64,000 nucleotides of DNA from NCBI RefSeq assembly GCF_000716545.1, contig NZ_JNWZ01000036.1:1-64000 (forward strand). The letters run 5' to 3'. Position 1 is the first letter of the stretch, and each line of letters starts with the position of its first letter. Positions 8,323-16,599 of the stretch are shown here, in pieces. The notes beneath the pieces are model-generated. The model ran no database searches and had not been told where the DNA came from. It saw only the letters and a program-made list of their open reading frames with translations. Position numbers and translations under genes: made by a program. The stretch comes from Kitasatospora phosalacinea (GTDB lineage Bacteria; Actinomycetota; Actinomycetes; Streptomycetales; Streptomycetaceae).

Positions 8323-9987
8323 ATGCACGCTCCCCGCAGACCCGCCGCGACCCGCAGACCCGCCGCCCCGGCGGTGGCAGCGGCCGCCGCTGCGCTCCTC
8401 GTGCTGAGCGCCTGCGGCTCGTCCGCCGCCCCCGGCAGCGGAAAGCCCGCCGAACTCACCGAGTTCACCCCCGCCGCCACCGGGCAGCTCGACCGCGTCA
8501 CCTGGAACCTGCCCACCGGCGAACCGCTCAGCCTCGACCCGGCCAGGGTCGGCGACTACTCGCCCAGCACCGTCGTCTCCAACCTGTGCGACCCGCTGCT
8601 GCGCCTGCACGCCGACTACACCTACGGCCCCGGCCTGGCCACCGCGTGGACCTGGACCGACCCCACCACCCTGGTGCTCGACCTGCGCGAGGACGTCAAG
8701 TTCTGGGACGGCAACCCGATGACCTCCGCCGACGCGGTCGCCAGCCTGGAACGCCAGCAGGACCCGGCCACCCGCAGCGCCAACGCCGACGCGCTGCGCA
8801 ACGTCACCGCGATCGAGGCGGACGGCCCGCACCGGGTCACCGTCCGGTTCAAGCAGCCCGACCAGCTGTTCGTGAAGGCGCTCACCAACGGCTTCGGCGC
8901 CGTCAGCGAGGCGAGCTACCTGGCGAAGGCCGGTGCCGACTACGGCACCCCCGGCGGCGGGCTGATGTGCACCGGCCCGTACCGGCTGGGGGAGTGGAGG
9001 GCCGGCGAGTCCATCGGCATCACCCGGGCCGGCACCTACTGGGACACCGCGCTGCAACCCAAGGTCAAGGAGCTGACCTTTCGCTTCATCACCGACGGCT
9101 CCACCCTCACCGGCGCCCTGCTCTCCGGCGAGGTCGACGGCTCCTACGAGATCAACACCGCCACCGCCCGCGCCCTCGCGCACTCCTCCGCCGGCACCCT
9201 CTACCGCGGCGCCTCCGCGCAGACCGTCTTCCTCACCCCCACCGGCCCCGACTCCCCGCTCGCCGACCCCCGGACGATCCGGGCCCTGCAACTCGTCCTC
9301 GACCGCGACGCGCTGATCCGCAACGTGTACGACGGCGCCGCCCGGAAGCTCAAGACCTTCGTCCCCGCGCTGGTCTGGCAGCACGACCCCGCCGCCGCCA
9401 CCTACACCGCCGGCTACGACGCGCTGCCGCCCGCCCCCGCCGTCGACCTCGACCGGGCCCGCGAGATCCTGGCCGGCGCCCCGGGCGGCCGGACCGACAT
9501 CACCGTCGCCGTCGCCGCCGGCGACCAGCAGTCCCTGCAGACCCTCACCTTCCTCCAGGACGCCGCCCGCAAGATCGGCCTGAACGTCCGGATCAAGCAG
9601 CTCCAACCCGCCGAACTCTCCGGCCTGTTCTACGACCCGGCGCTGCGCCGGGGCCTGGACGCCGTCATCGTGCTCGGCTACGTCGAACTGCCCGACCCCT
9701 CCTCGTACGTCCAGCAGATGACCGACCCCGGCTCGCCGTTCAACTGGGCCGGCTACCGCGACGACACCGTCACCGCCGCCCTCGGCGAAGCCCGCGCCGC
9801 CACCGACCCCGCCCGGGCCGCCGACGCCTTCAACCGCGCCCAGGCCGCCTTCGTCGAGGACCTGCCGATCGTTCCGATCGCCGCCCCCGACGAGCGGATG
9901 TTCCTCAACAGGCGGATCAGCGGCGCCCCCGCCACCTTCGCCTACGTCAACATGCCCTGGGCCGCGTACCTCGGCGGCACCCGGTGA
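8323..9987 (+). CDS. ABC importer substrate-binding lipoprotein (family 5, peptide type)
   Basis: This 554-residue protein is a lipoprotein: Arg-rich N-region, Ala-rich h-region and lipobox LSAC with Cys31. The mature part follows the SBP family 5 pattern (DppA/OppA): VTWNLPTGEPLSLDPAR near the start, CDPLLRLHADYTYGPGLATAW, and FWDGNPMTSADAVASL. It would capture a peptide-like or amide-containing ligand at the membrane surface. An AGGAG precedes the ATG at 8323. Its stop overlaps the next gene by 4 bases (GTGA), so it is translationally coupled to the permease. Confidence 0.9.
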   Translation: MHAPRRPAATRRPAAPAVAAAAAALLVLSACGSSAAPGSGKPAELTEFTPAATGQLDRVTWNLPTGEPLSLDPARVGDYSPSTVVSNLCDPLLRLHADYTYGPGLATAWTWTDPTTLVLDLREDVKFWDGNPMTSADAVASLERQQDPATRSANADALRNVTAIEADGPHRVTVRFKQPDQLFVKALTNGFGAVSEASYLAKAGADYGTPGGGLMCTGPYRLGEWRAGESIGITRAGTYWDTALQPKVKELTFRFITDGSTLTGALLSGEVDGSYEINTATARALAHSSAGTLYRGASAQTVFLTPTGPDSPLADPRTIRALQLVLDRDALIRNVYDGAARKLKTFVPALVWQHDPAAATYTAGYDALPPAPAVDLDRAREILAGAPGGRTDITVAVAAGDQQSLQTLTFLQDAARKIGLNVRIKQLQPAELSGLFYDPALRRGLDAVIVLGYVELPDPSSYVQQMTDPGSPFNWAGYRDDTVTAALGEARAATDPARAADAFNRAQAAFVEDLPIVPIAAPDERMFLNRRISGAPATFAYVNMPWAAYLGGTR

Positions 9988-10937
9988 CGGCGCACTACCT
10001 CCTGCGCCGGGCGCTCGGACTGCTCGCCACCCTGCTGGCCGCGAGCCTCGCCATCTACGGCGGGCTCTTCCTCGCCCCCGGCGACCCCGCCACCCTGCTG
10101 GTCGGCGGCGGCAAACCCCCCAACCCCGCGCTCCTCGCCGAGATCCACCGCCAGTACCACCTCGACGACCCCTTCCTCACCCGGTACTGGCACTGGCTGA
10201 CCGGCATGCTGCACGGCGACGCCGGCACCTCGCTCGCCCACCACGACAGCGTCGCCCACCTGATCGGCAGCCGGATCGGCACCACCGCCCTGCTGATCGC
10301 CTACGCGAGCACGCTCATCCTGCTGGTCGGCACCGCCCTCGGCACCCTGGCCGGACTGCGCGGCGGCCGCACCGCCACCGCCGTCACCGCCGCCACCGGC
10401 ACCCTGATGGCCGTCCCCACCTTCGTCTCCGCCGTCCTGCTGATCTGGCTGTTCGCCGTCCGGCTCGGCTGGCTGCCCGCCTACGGCACCGGCGACGGGC
10501 TCGCCGACCGACTGCGCCACCTCACCCTGCCCGCCCTCGCGCTCGCCGCCTCCTGGCTCGCCTACGTCGCCCAGGTCACCCGCTCCGCCGTGCACACCGA
10601 ACAGGGCTCCGAACACGTCCAGACCGCCCGCGGCCGGGGCATCCCCGAACGCCTGGTGATCCGCCGCCACGTGCTGCGCAACGCCTCCGGGCCGATCCTC
10701 TCGGTGGCCGGCGTCTCCGTCGCCGGACTGATCGCCGGCAGCTCCGTCATCGAGCAGACCTTCGGCCTCAACGGCGTCGGCGCCCTGCTCGTGCAGAGCG
10801 CCGCCCGCCAGGACCTCGCCGTCGTCCAGGCCCTCGCCCTGCTCACCGTCACCGCCTTCGCCCTGGTCAACACCGCCGTCGACGTGGCCACCGCCGCGCT
10901 CGACCACCGCACCCCGATCGGAGGCGCCCGCCCATGA
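9984..10937 (+). CDS. ABC transporter permease, DppB/OppB type
   Basis: A 317-residue membrane protein with an N-terminal transmembrane segment, the conserved FLAPGDPATLLVGG stretch after it, and a cluster of membrane helices. The cytoplasmic coupling loop EHVQTARGRGIPERLVIRRH is the EAA motif that contacts the ATPases. It starts with a GTG inside the stop of the binding-protein gene and ends overlapping the second permease by 4 bases. It forms the translocation pore with the next gene product. Confidence 0.9.
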   Translation: MTAHYLLRRALGLLATLLAASLAIYGGLFLAPGDPATLLVGGGKPPNPALLAEIHRQYHLDDPFLTRYWHWLTGMLHGDAGTSLAHHDSVAHLIGSRIGTTALLIAYASTLILLVGTALGTLAGLRGGRTATAVTAATGTLMAVPTFVSAVLLIWLFAVRLGWLPAYGTGDGLADRLRHLTLPALALAASWLAYVAQVTRSAVHTEQGSEHVQTARGRGIPERLVIRRHVLRNASGPILSVAGVSVAGLIAGSSVIEQTFGLNGVGALLVQSAARQDLAVVQALALLTVTAFALVNTAVDVATAALDHRTPIGGARP

Positions 10938-11794
10938 CCACGCTCCGCCTCGCCGCCGCCGTCCGCGGACCCGGCCGGACCGGGCCGCGCGGACGGCCGG
11001 TGCCGCTGCTCGCCGGAGCGGTCGTCGCCCTGGTCGTGCTCGCCGCCGCCCTCGCCCCGCTGATCGCCCCCCACGACCCGAACGCCGTCGACCCGCTCGC
11101 CGTCTCCCTGCCCCCCGGCGCCGCGCACTGGCTCGGCACCGACGACACCGGCCGCGACATCGCCTCCCGGCTGCTGTACGGCGCCCGGCCCAGCCTGCTC
11201 GCCCCGCTCGCCGTCACCCTCGCCGCCGGGACGATCGGCACCGCGCTCGCCGTCAGCGCCGCCTGGCTCGGCGGCTGGTGGGACCGCCTGGTCACCGCCG
11301 CCCTCGACCTGGTCTTCGGCTTCCCCGGACTCGTCCTCGCCGTCGTCGGCGCCGCCCTGTTCGGCGCCGGACTGCCCGTCGCCGTCGCCACCCTGACGAT
11401 CGCCTACCTGCCCTACGTCGCCCGGGTGGTGCGCGGCAGCGCCCTGCGCGAACGCCACCTGCCCTACGTCGCCGCGCTGCGGATGCTCGGCCTCGGCGGC
11501 GCCCGCGCCTGCCTGCGCCACCTGCTGCCCAACCTCGCCCCGCTCGTCCTCGTCCAGACCGCGACCGCCTTCGGCTACACCCTGCTCGACACCGCCGCGT
11601 TCTCCTTCATCGGACTCGGCGCCCAACCCCCCACCGCCGAATGGGGACTGATGGTCGCCCAGGGCGCCCCCGGCCTCCTGGCCGGCCGCCCCGAACAGGC
11701 CCTCGCCGCCGGCGGCGCCATCGTGCTGTTCACCGTCGCCTGCGGACTGCTCGGCACCGCCCTGTCCCAACGCCTCGCCGGAGACCGGACATGA
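10934..11794 (+). CDS. ABC transporter permease, DppC/OppC type
   Basis: A 286-residue permease with the typical DppC features: the periplasmic-side HWLGTDDTGRDIASRLLYGA segment after the first helix and the EAA-type loop VAALRMLGLGGARACLRHLL near residues 180-200. Five to six membrane helices are evident. Starts and stops overlap the neighbours as ATGA, so the five transporter genes form one coupled operon. It pairs with the DppB-type permease. Confidence 0.9.
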   Translation: MTTLRLAAAVRGPGRTGPRGRPVPLLAGAVVALVVLAAALAPLIAPHDPNAVDPLAVSLPPGAAHWLGTDDTGRDIASRLLYGARPSLLAPLAVTLAAGTIGTALAVSAAWLGGWWDRLVTAALDLVFGFPGLVLAVVGAALFGAGLPVAVATLTIAYLPYVARVVRGSALRERHLPYVAALRMLGLGGARACLRHLLPNLAPLVLVQTATAFGYTLLDTAAFSFIGLGAQPPTAEWGLMVAQGAPGLLAGRPEQALAAGGAIVLFTVACGLLGTALSQRLAGDRT

Positions 11795-12771
11795 TCCCGC
11801 TGCTCGAATTCGACGCCCTGCGCGTCACCCTGCCCGGCCCGCGCGGCACCCGGCGCACCGTCATCCACCGCGTCGACCTCGCCCTCGCCCCCGGCAGCGC
11901 CGTCGGACTGGTCGGCGAGTCCGGCTCCGGCAAGTCGCTCACCGCCCGCAGCGTCCTCGGCCTGCTCCCGCCCGGCGCCCGGGTCGACGGCGACGTCCGC
12001 TTCGACGGCGCCTCCGTCCCCGCCATGCGCCCGCCCGAACTGCGCGCCCTGCGCCGCGGCGGCGCCGCCATGGTCTTCCAGGACCCGCGCGCCCACATCA
12101 ACCCGCTGCGCACCGTCGGCGACTTCCTCACCGAGGCCCTGGTCTCCGTCCGCGGCCTCACCCGGGCCGCCGCCGACGCCCGCGCCACCGCCCTGCTCGA
12201 CGAGGTCCACGTCGCCGACGCCGCCCGCCGACTGCGCCAGCGCCCCGCCGAACTCTCCGGCGGACTGCTGCAACGCGTCATGATCGCCGCCGCGCTCGCC
12301 GCCGAACCCCGCCTGCTGCTCGCCGACGAACCCACCACCGCGCTCGACGTCACCACCCAGGCCGAAGTCATGGCCGTCATCGACGAAGCCCGCCGACGCC
12401 ACGGCCTCACCCTGCTGTTCATCACCCACGACCTCGCCCTGGCCGCCGCCGTCTGCGACCGTGCCGCCGTCCTGTACGCCGGTACCCTGGCCGAGGAACT
12501 CCCCGCCCACCGCCTCGCCACCGGCGCCACCCACCCCTACACCCGCGCCCTGCTCGCCGCCCGCCCCGACCCCACCGTTCCCGGCGCGAAGCTCCGCGCC
12601 ATCGAGGGCCGTCCGCTCCCCGCCGACGAGGCCGGCCCCGGCTGCCCGTTCGCCCCGCGCTGCGCCCGCGCCACCGGGACGTGCCGCACCGAACGCCCCG
12701 AACCCCGGCCGAGCGGCGACGGCCGGGCCGCCTGCCACCACCCCGTCCCTCTCGAGGGGAGCGCCCCGTGA
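11791..12771 (+). CDS. ABC transporter ATP-binding protein, OppD/DppD type
   Basis: A 326-residue ATPase with Walker A GESGSGKS (about 42-49), Q-loop VFQDPRAHINPL, signature LSGGLLQR (usual form LSGGMRQR), Walker B LLLADEPTTALD and the switch His in FITHDLAL. The C-terminal CPFAPRC with later cysteines is the oligopeptide-transporter C-terminal domain that often holds an iron-sulfur cluster. The ATG at 11791 overlaps the previous stop. It energises the importer together with the next gene product. Confidence 0.9.
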   Translation: MIPLLEFDALRVTLPGPRGTRRTVIHRVDLALAPGSAVGLVGESGSGKSLTARSVLGLLPPGARVDGDVRFDGASVPAMRPPELRALRRGGAAMVFQDPRAHINPLRTVGDFLTEALVSVRGLTRAAADARATALLDEVHVADAARRLRQRPAELSGGLLQRVMIAAALAAEPRLLLADEPTTALDVTTQAEVMAVIDEARRRHGLTLLFITHDLALAAAVCDRAAVLYAGTLAEELPAHRLATGATHPYTRALLAARPDPTVPGAKLRAIEGRPLPADEAGPGCPFAPRCARATGTCRTERPEPRPSGDGRAACHHPVPLEGSAP

Positions 12772-13595
12772 AACCCCTGCTCGAAGTCGAACAGCTGGTC
12801 AAGCACTACGGCGCCCACACCGCCGTCGACGGCGTCGACCTGCGCCTGATGCCCGGCCAGGCCCTCGCCGTGGTCGGCGAGTCCGGCTCCGGCAAGACCA
12901 CCACCGCCCGCCTGGTCACCGGCCTGGAGACCTCCGACGCCGGACGGATCACCCTCGGCGGCGCCCCGCCGCCCGGCCCCCGCGCCCGCCGCGCCGAACG
13001 CCTCGCCCACGCCCGCCGCGTCCAACTGGTCTTCCAGGACCCGTACACCTCGCTCGACCCCCGGCAGAAGATCGGCGACGCCGTCGCCGAAGTCCTCGCC
13101 CTGCACGGCCCGCTGCGCGGCGCCGCCCTCGAAGCCCGCCGCGACGAACTGCTCACCCGGGTCGGCCTGGACGCCCGGCAGGCCGGCTCCCGCCCCCGCG
13201 CCCTCTCCGGCGGCCAGCGCCAACGCGCCGCCATCGCCCGGGCGCTGGCCGTCGAACCCGACCTGCTGGTGCTGGACGAGGCGGTCGCCGCGCTCGACGT
13301 CTCGGTGCAGGCCCAGATCGTCGACCTGCTGGCCCGGATCCGCGAACAGCGCCCGATCGCCTACCTGTTCATCACCCACGACCTGGGCATCGTCCCGTTC
13401 CTGTGCGAGGACGTGGTGGTGATGCGCGGCGGCCGGATCGTCGAGTCGGGCCGCTCCCGGGACGTGCTCACCGCCCCGCGCGACCCGTACACCCGCGCCC
13501 TGGTCGACTCCGTCCCCCGCCCCGGCTGGAAGCCCGCCCGACAGCCCGCCCGACAGCCCGCCCGACAGCCCGAACGAAAGGCCGTGACCCCGTGA
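12768..13595 (+). CDS. ABC transporter ATP-binding protein, OppF/DppF type
   Basis: A 275-residue ATPase with Walker A GESGSGKT (about 37-44), Q-loop VFQDPYTSLDP, signature LSGGQRQR, Walker B LLVLDEAVAALD (a normal family variant) and FITHDLGIV. GTG at 12768 overlaps the previous stop and has a GAGGGGAG ribosome binding site. It is slightly short at the C-terminus: the usual OppF tail is replaced by a repeated RQPA tail encoded by a 12-bp tandem repeat at 13531-13566. Confidence 0.9.
   Translation: MKPLLEVEQLVKHYGAHTAVDGVDLRLMPGQALAVVGESGSGKTTTARLVTGLETSDAGRITLGGAPPPGPRARRAERLAHARRVQLVFQDPYTSLDPRQKIGDAVAEVLALHGPLRGAALEARRDELLTRVGLDARQAGSRPRALSGGQRQRAAIARALAVEPDLLVLDEAVAALDVSVQAQIVDLLARIREQRPIAYLFITHDLGIVPFLCEDVVVMRGGRIVESGRSRDVLTAPRDPYTRALVDSVPRPGWKPARQPARQPARQPERKAVTP
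13531..13566 (+). repeat. 12-bp in-frame tandem repeat in the OppF-type gene
   Basis: Three exact copies of AGCCCGCCCGAC plus a partial fourth encode the RQPA repeats at the end of the ATPase. The unit is a multiple of 3, so changes in copy number keep the frame. Confidence 0.85.
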
Positions 13596-14053
13596 CCCCC
13601 GCCCTCGACTTCGCCTTCGAGATCCGCGCCCACCTCGCCCCCGCCCTGCACGTCGGCCACGGCGACGGCGAGACGCTGGAGTTCACCCCCATCACCGGCG
13701 GCACCGTCACCGGCCCCCGGCTCACCGGCACCGTGCTGCCCGGCGGCGGCGACTGGAGCAGCACCCGTGGCGCCGTCTGCCAACTCGACGCCCGCTACCT
13801 GCTGCGCGCCGAGGACGGCGCCGTCATCGACATCGTCAACCGCGGGTACTACCGGCTCGGCCCCGACTGCCCCGAGCAGCACGAGGACGACGGCCTGCGG
13901 GTCAGCGAGGTGGGCGTCTACTACCGCACCGCGCCCGTCTTCCGCACCGACGCCCCCGCCCACCGCTGGCTGGCCGAGACGGTCTTCGTCGGCCTGGCCC
14001 GCCCCGAGGACGAGGAGCGGACCGTGGCGATCCGGATGTACGCGCTGCGCTGA
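13592..14053 (+). CDS. DUF3237-family protein
   Basis: A 153-residue beta-rich protein with the DUF3237 pattern: GETLEFTPITGGTVTGPRL near residue 30, GAVCQLDARYLLRAEDGAVI in the middle, and VFVGLARPEDEERTVAIRMYALR near the end. The family is a small beta-barrel with no settled function, often found near catabolic genes. Its GTG overlaps the stop of the OppF-type gene, so it is the last cistron of the hydrolase and importer operon. That coupling suggests a role in handling the imported substrate, which is inference. Confidence 0.8.
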   Translation: MTPALDFAFEIRAHLAPALHVGHGDGETLEFTPITGGTVTGPRLTGTVLPGGGDWSSTRGAVCQLDARYLLRAEDGAVIDIVNRGYYRLGPDCPEQHEDDGLRVSEVGVYYRTAPVFRTDAPAHRWLAETVFVGLARPEDEERTVAIRMYALR

Positions 14054-14116
14054 CGCCGCCGCGGCCCGGGAAATAATTCGCACGACCGTGCCGAAATCCC
14101 GGGTAGGCTCGGCGGC

Positions 14117-14746
14117 ATGACGGACACCCAGGAAGTGGACATCCGGGCGCTCGACGCGCGCGCCCTGAAGGCCGCGCGCTCCTACGTCGACCGGGTCGAC
14201 GCCGCCGCGCTCGACCGGCCGACCCCCTGCGGGGCGTGGACGCTCGGACGACTGCTCGCGCACATGACCGGGCAGAACCACGGCTTCGCGGCCGCCGCCC
14301 GCGGCGGCGGCCGCGAACTCGCCGAGTGGGCGGACCGCCCACTCGGCGCGGACCCGGCGGGGGCGTTCGCCGCCTCGGCGGCCGAGGTGGCCGCGGCCTT
14401 CGCCGAGGAGGGCGTGCCGGAACGCGGGTTCTGGCTCCCCGAGATCCGCGACGGCGGCCCGTTCCCGGCCCGGCAGGCGATCGGCTTCCACTTCCTGGAC
14501 TACCTCGTCCACGGCTGGGACGTCGCCGTCTCGATCGGCCTCCGCCCCGCCTTCGACGCCGACCTGGTGGCCGCCGCCCTCCCGATCGCCGCCCTCGTCC
14601 CTGCCGGGCCCGCCCGCGACCAGCCCGGTGCTGCCTTCGGCCCCGTCCTGGGGGCCGCGGCCGGTGACGACGGAGCCGACCCGTTCGACCGGGTGCTCAG
14701 GCTGCTCGGCCGCGATCCGAACTGGGCGCCGCCCCGGGCCGGTTGA
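14117..14746 (+). CDS. TIGR03086-type metal-binding protein (DinB/mycothiol maleylpyruvate isomerase-like)
   Basis: A 209-residue helical protein that begins with a DinB-like four-helix bundle: AARSYVDRVDAAALDRPTPCGAWTLGRLLAHMTGQNH. The first His (about residue 50) and the later FHFLDYLVHGWDVAVSIG supply the three-His metal site seen in mycothiol-dependent enzymes. The substrate is unknown. The ATG at 14117 follows TAGGCT by 7 bases, suggesting a leaderless transcript. It converges on the esterase-like gene at 14804. Confidence 0.8.
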   Translation: MTDTQEVDIRALDARALKAARSYVDRVDAAALDRPTPCGAWTLGRLLAHMTGQNHGFAAAARGGGRELAEWADRPLGADPAGAFAASAAEVAAAFAEEGVPERGFWLPEIRDGGPFPARQAIGFHFLDYLVHGWDVAVSIGLRPAFDADLVAAALPIAALVPAGPARDQPGAAFGPVLGAAAGDDGADPFDRVLRLLGRDPNWAPPRAG

Positions 14747-14803
14747 CCGGTCGGCCCTTCCTGGCCGGCCCCTCCCGGGCGGCCTCGGTGAACAACCGGG
14801 GCG

Positions 14804-16036
14804 TCACGGCAGCCAGCGCACCGCGGTGGCCCGGCGGAGGTGGACCAGGACGTCGAAGGCGGCGGCCAGGGAGGCCACGGCCAGGTGCTCGACGGCGTCG
14901 CGCTCCGGGGTGTAGACGCCGCTGACCACGCGGGCCTTCGCCGGTCCGTCCCACCGGCGGCGGACCTCCTCCTCGCGCAGGTCCAGCCAGCGGGCGGCCG
15001 GGGCCCCCGCGCCGAGCCTCGCGTCGACCAGGTCCGCAGCCGGGTCCGGGACGGTGAACACCCCGAGGTCGCCGTGGTGGAAGCCGATCGCCGCCGAGAC
15101 GTACCGCGCGCCGTAGCGCTCGCGCAGCGCACTGCCCACGGTGGCCCGCGCGCCGCGTTCGGGCGCCAGGCCCAGCACCGCCTCGGCCGCCGAGGTGTGC
15201 CCGATGCCGTCCCAGTAGACGACGCGCAGGCCGGTCCGCCGCCGGAAGTCCGCGACCGCCCCGGCCCACGCCTCCGCCTCGCCCGCGTAGTCGCCGCGCC
15301 CGGCGACGCTGTGCTCGTGGAACTCCACGATCAGCCGCATCCGCTCGGCCGCGCCGCCGGGCAGGTCCGCGCCGGGCAGTGGTGCGACCAGCGCGAGCGC
15401 GTCCCGGGCGTGCTCGGCGAACGGGCGCCCCGGATGGATGCCACGCGCGCGCTGCACGTGCTCCGCCGTCTCGTGGGCGGTGCGGACCGGCTCCAGGTGG
15501 GCCGCCACCCGCGCGAGCAGCTCCGGGGCCGCCGCGCGCACGTGCGCCAGGACGGCGTCGTAGTCGGCGGGCCCCGCCTGGGCCGGCCGCACGCCGAAGA
15601 TCCGCACCGGACCGCCCGGGTGGTCCAGGTTGAACGCCCGCACCCAATCCAGGACCGCCGCCATCTCGGCGGTGCGCCACGGCTTCCAGGCACCGGCCAG
15701 CGCGGACGCGGCCGACCCGCCGCCGCCGTTCGCGTACGCGTCGAGGGCGGCGGCAGTGACCGCGTCGTCCTGGACGGCCAGCGCCCGGAAGCCGTGCTCC
15801 CGCACCAGCCGGCGGAACAGCTGGTCCCGGACCTCGAAGGTCTCCCGGGAGAAGCGGGTGGACTCCCCGATGCCCACCACCTCCGCTCCGGCGGCCAGCC
15901 GCCCGGCGATCTCGTCGAGTGCGGCGTCCGGGAGCGGAAGGCCGGCGGCGGGGTGACGGGGGGTCAGGCCGTCGGCCGGGCGCGCGGGTCGGGCGGTGGC
16001 TGCGGTGGCCGCAGTGGCTGCGGTGGTGTTCGGCAT
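14804..16036 (-). CDS. Erythromycin esterase-family protein, altered active site
   Basis: A 410-residue protein aligning along its length with the Ere family (macrolide lactone esterases and relatives). The motif usually read G-GE-(A/S)-TH appears here as GIGESTRF: the Glu is kept but the His is replaced by Arg. The next catalytic Glu (usual FAxE) reads AVQDD, a Gln. Downstream, the usual HNxH region reads YWDGIGHTS, keeping one His. These changes make ordinary esterase activity doubtful, so I do not call it a resistance gene. The gene is divergent from nothing obvious and lies just downstream of the hxlR-like gene on the same strand, 34 bp away. Confidence 0.7.
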   Translation of the reverse strand: MPNTTAATAATAATARPARPADGLTPRHPAAGLPLPDAALDEIAGRLAAGAEVVGIGESTRFSRETFEVRDQLFRRLVREHGFRALAVQDDAVTAAALDAYANGGGGSAASALAGAWKPWRTAEMAAVLDWVRAFNLDHPGGPVRIFGVRPAQAGPADYDAVLAHVRAAAPELLARVAAHLEPVRTAHETAEHVQRARGIHPGRPFAEHARDALALVAPLPGADLPGGAAERMRLIVEFHEHSVAGRGDYAGEAEAWAGAVADFRRRTGLRVVYWDGIGHTSAAEAVLGLAPERGARATVGSALRERYGARYVSAAIGFHHGDLGVFTVPDPAADLVDARLGAGAPAARWLDLREEEVRRRWDGPAKARVVSGVYTPERDAVEHLAVASLAAAFDVLVHLRRATAVRWLP

Positions 16037-16070
16037 GCCGCCCAGTCTCGTTCTTCAAGTCGACTTGAAG

Positions 16071-16490
16071 TCAAGCGCGAGCTGCCGCCTTCGCCTCCGC
16101 CGCCTTCGCCCCGGCGTGGGCCGCGCGGGCCGCCAGCACCTCGGGGACGCATGACTCGGCCCAGCGGGCCAGCGCCCAGACCTTCCGGGCGGCCTCCTCG
16201 CCGAGCGGGGTCAGCGTGTAGTCGACGCGCGGCGGGATGACGGCGTGCGCCTCGCGGTGCACCAGGCCGTCCTGCTCCAGGGTCTGCAGGGTCTGGGCCA
16301 GCATCTTCTCGCTCACCCCGCCCACCGTGCGGCGCAGCTCGCTGAACCGGTGGGTGCCGTCCAGCAGGACGGTCAGCACCAGCACCGCCCAGCGGCTGGT
16401 GACGTGTTCGAGGATGCCCCGGGAGGGGCAGCTCGCCGAGTTGACGTCCGGCTGCGGGCCGCCGGTCAGCTCCTGCACTCTGCGGTTCAT
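16071..16490 (-). CDS. HxlR-family winged-helix regulator
   Basis: A 139-residue regulator with the HxlR domain: CPSRGILEHVTSRWAVLVL at about residues 21-39, then HRFSELRRTVGGVSEKMLAQ and LTPLGEEA. The Cys near residue 21 is at the position that senses thiol or quinone stress in several family members. It is divergent from the qorB-like gene, with nested inverted repeats in the 109-bp gap (16491-16521). It most likely controls that oxidoreductase. Confidence 0.88.
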   Translation of the reverse strand: MNRRVQELTGGPQPDVNSASCPSRGILEHVTSRWAVLVLTVLLDGTHRFSELRRTVGGVSEKMLAQTLQTLEQDGLVHREAHAVIPPRVDYTLTPLGEEAARKVWALARWAESCVPEVLAARAAHAGAKAAEAKAAARA

Positions 16491-16521
16491 GGAAGTAGCT
16501 TACCCGAAAGTGGGTACTTCC
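16491..16521. promoter_or_regulatory. Nested inverted repeats, HxlR operator candidate
   Basis: GGAAGTA (16491-16497) pairs with TACTTCC (16515-16521), and TACCC (16501-16505) pairs with GGGTA (16512-16516). They lie at the hxlR start codon and upstream of qorB, where HxlR-type operators usually lie. Binding is inferred. Confidence 0.6.
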
Positions 16522-16599
16522 GATTCGTTAGTGACTTTCCTACGGTGGGTGGGACAGCCGTCGCACCCACCGTCGCACCACCCCAGGAGTTGCATCCCC

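Noticed and set aside
14804..16036. Macrolide resistance gene
   Set aside because: Key catalytic residues of Ere enzymes are replaced, so resistance cannot be claimed.
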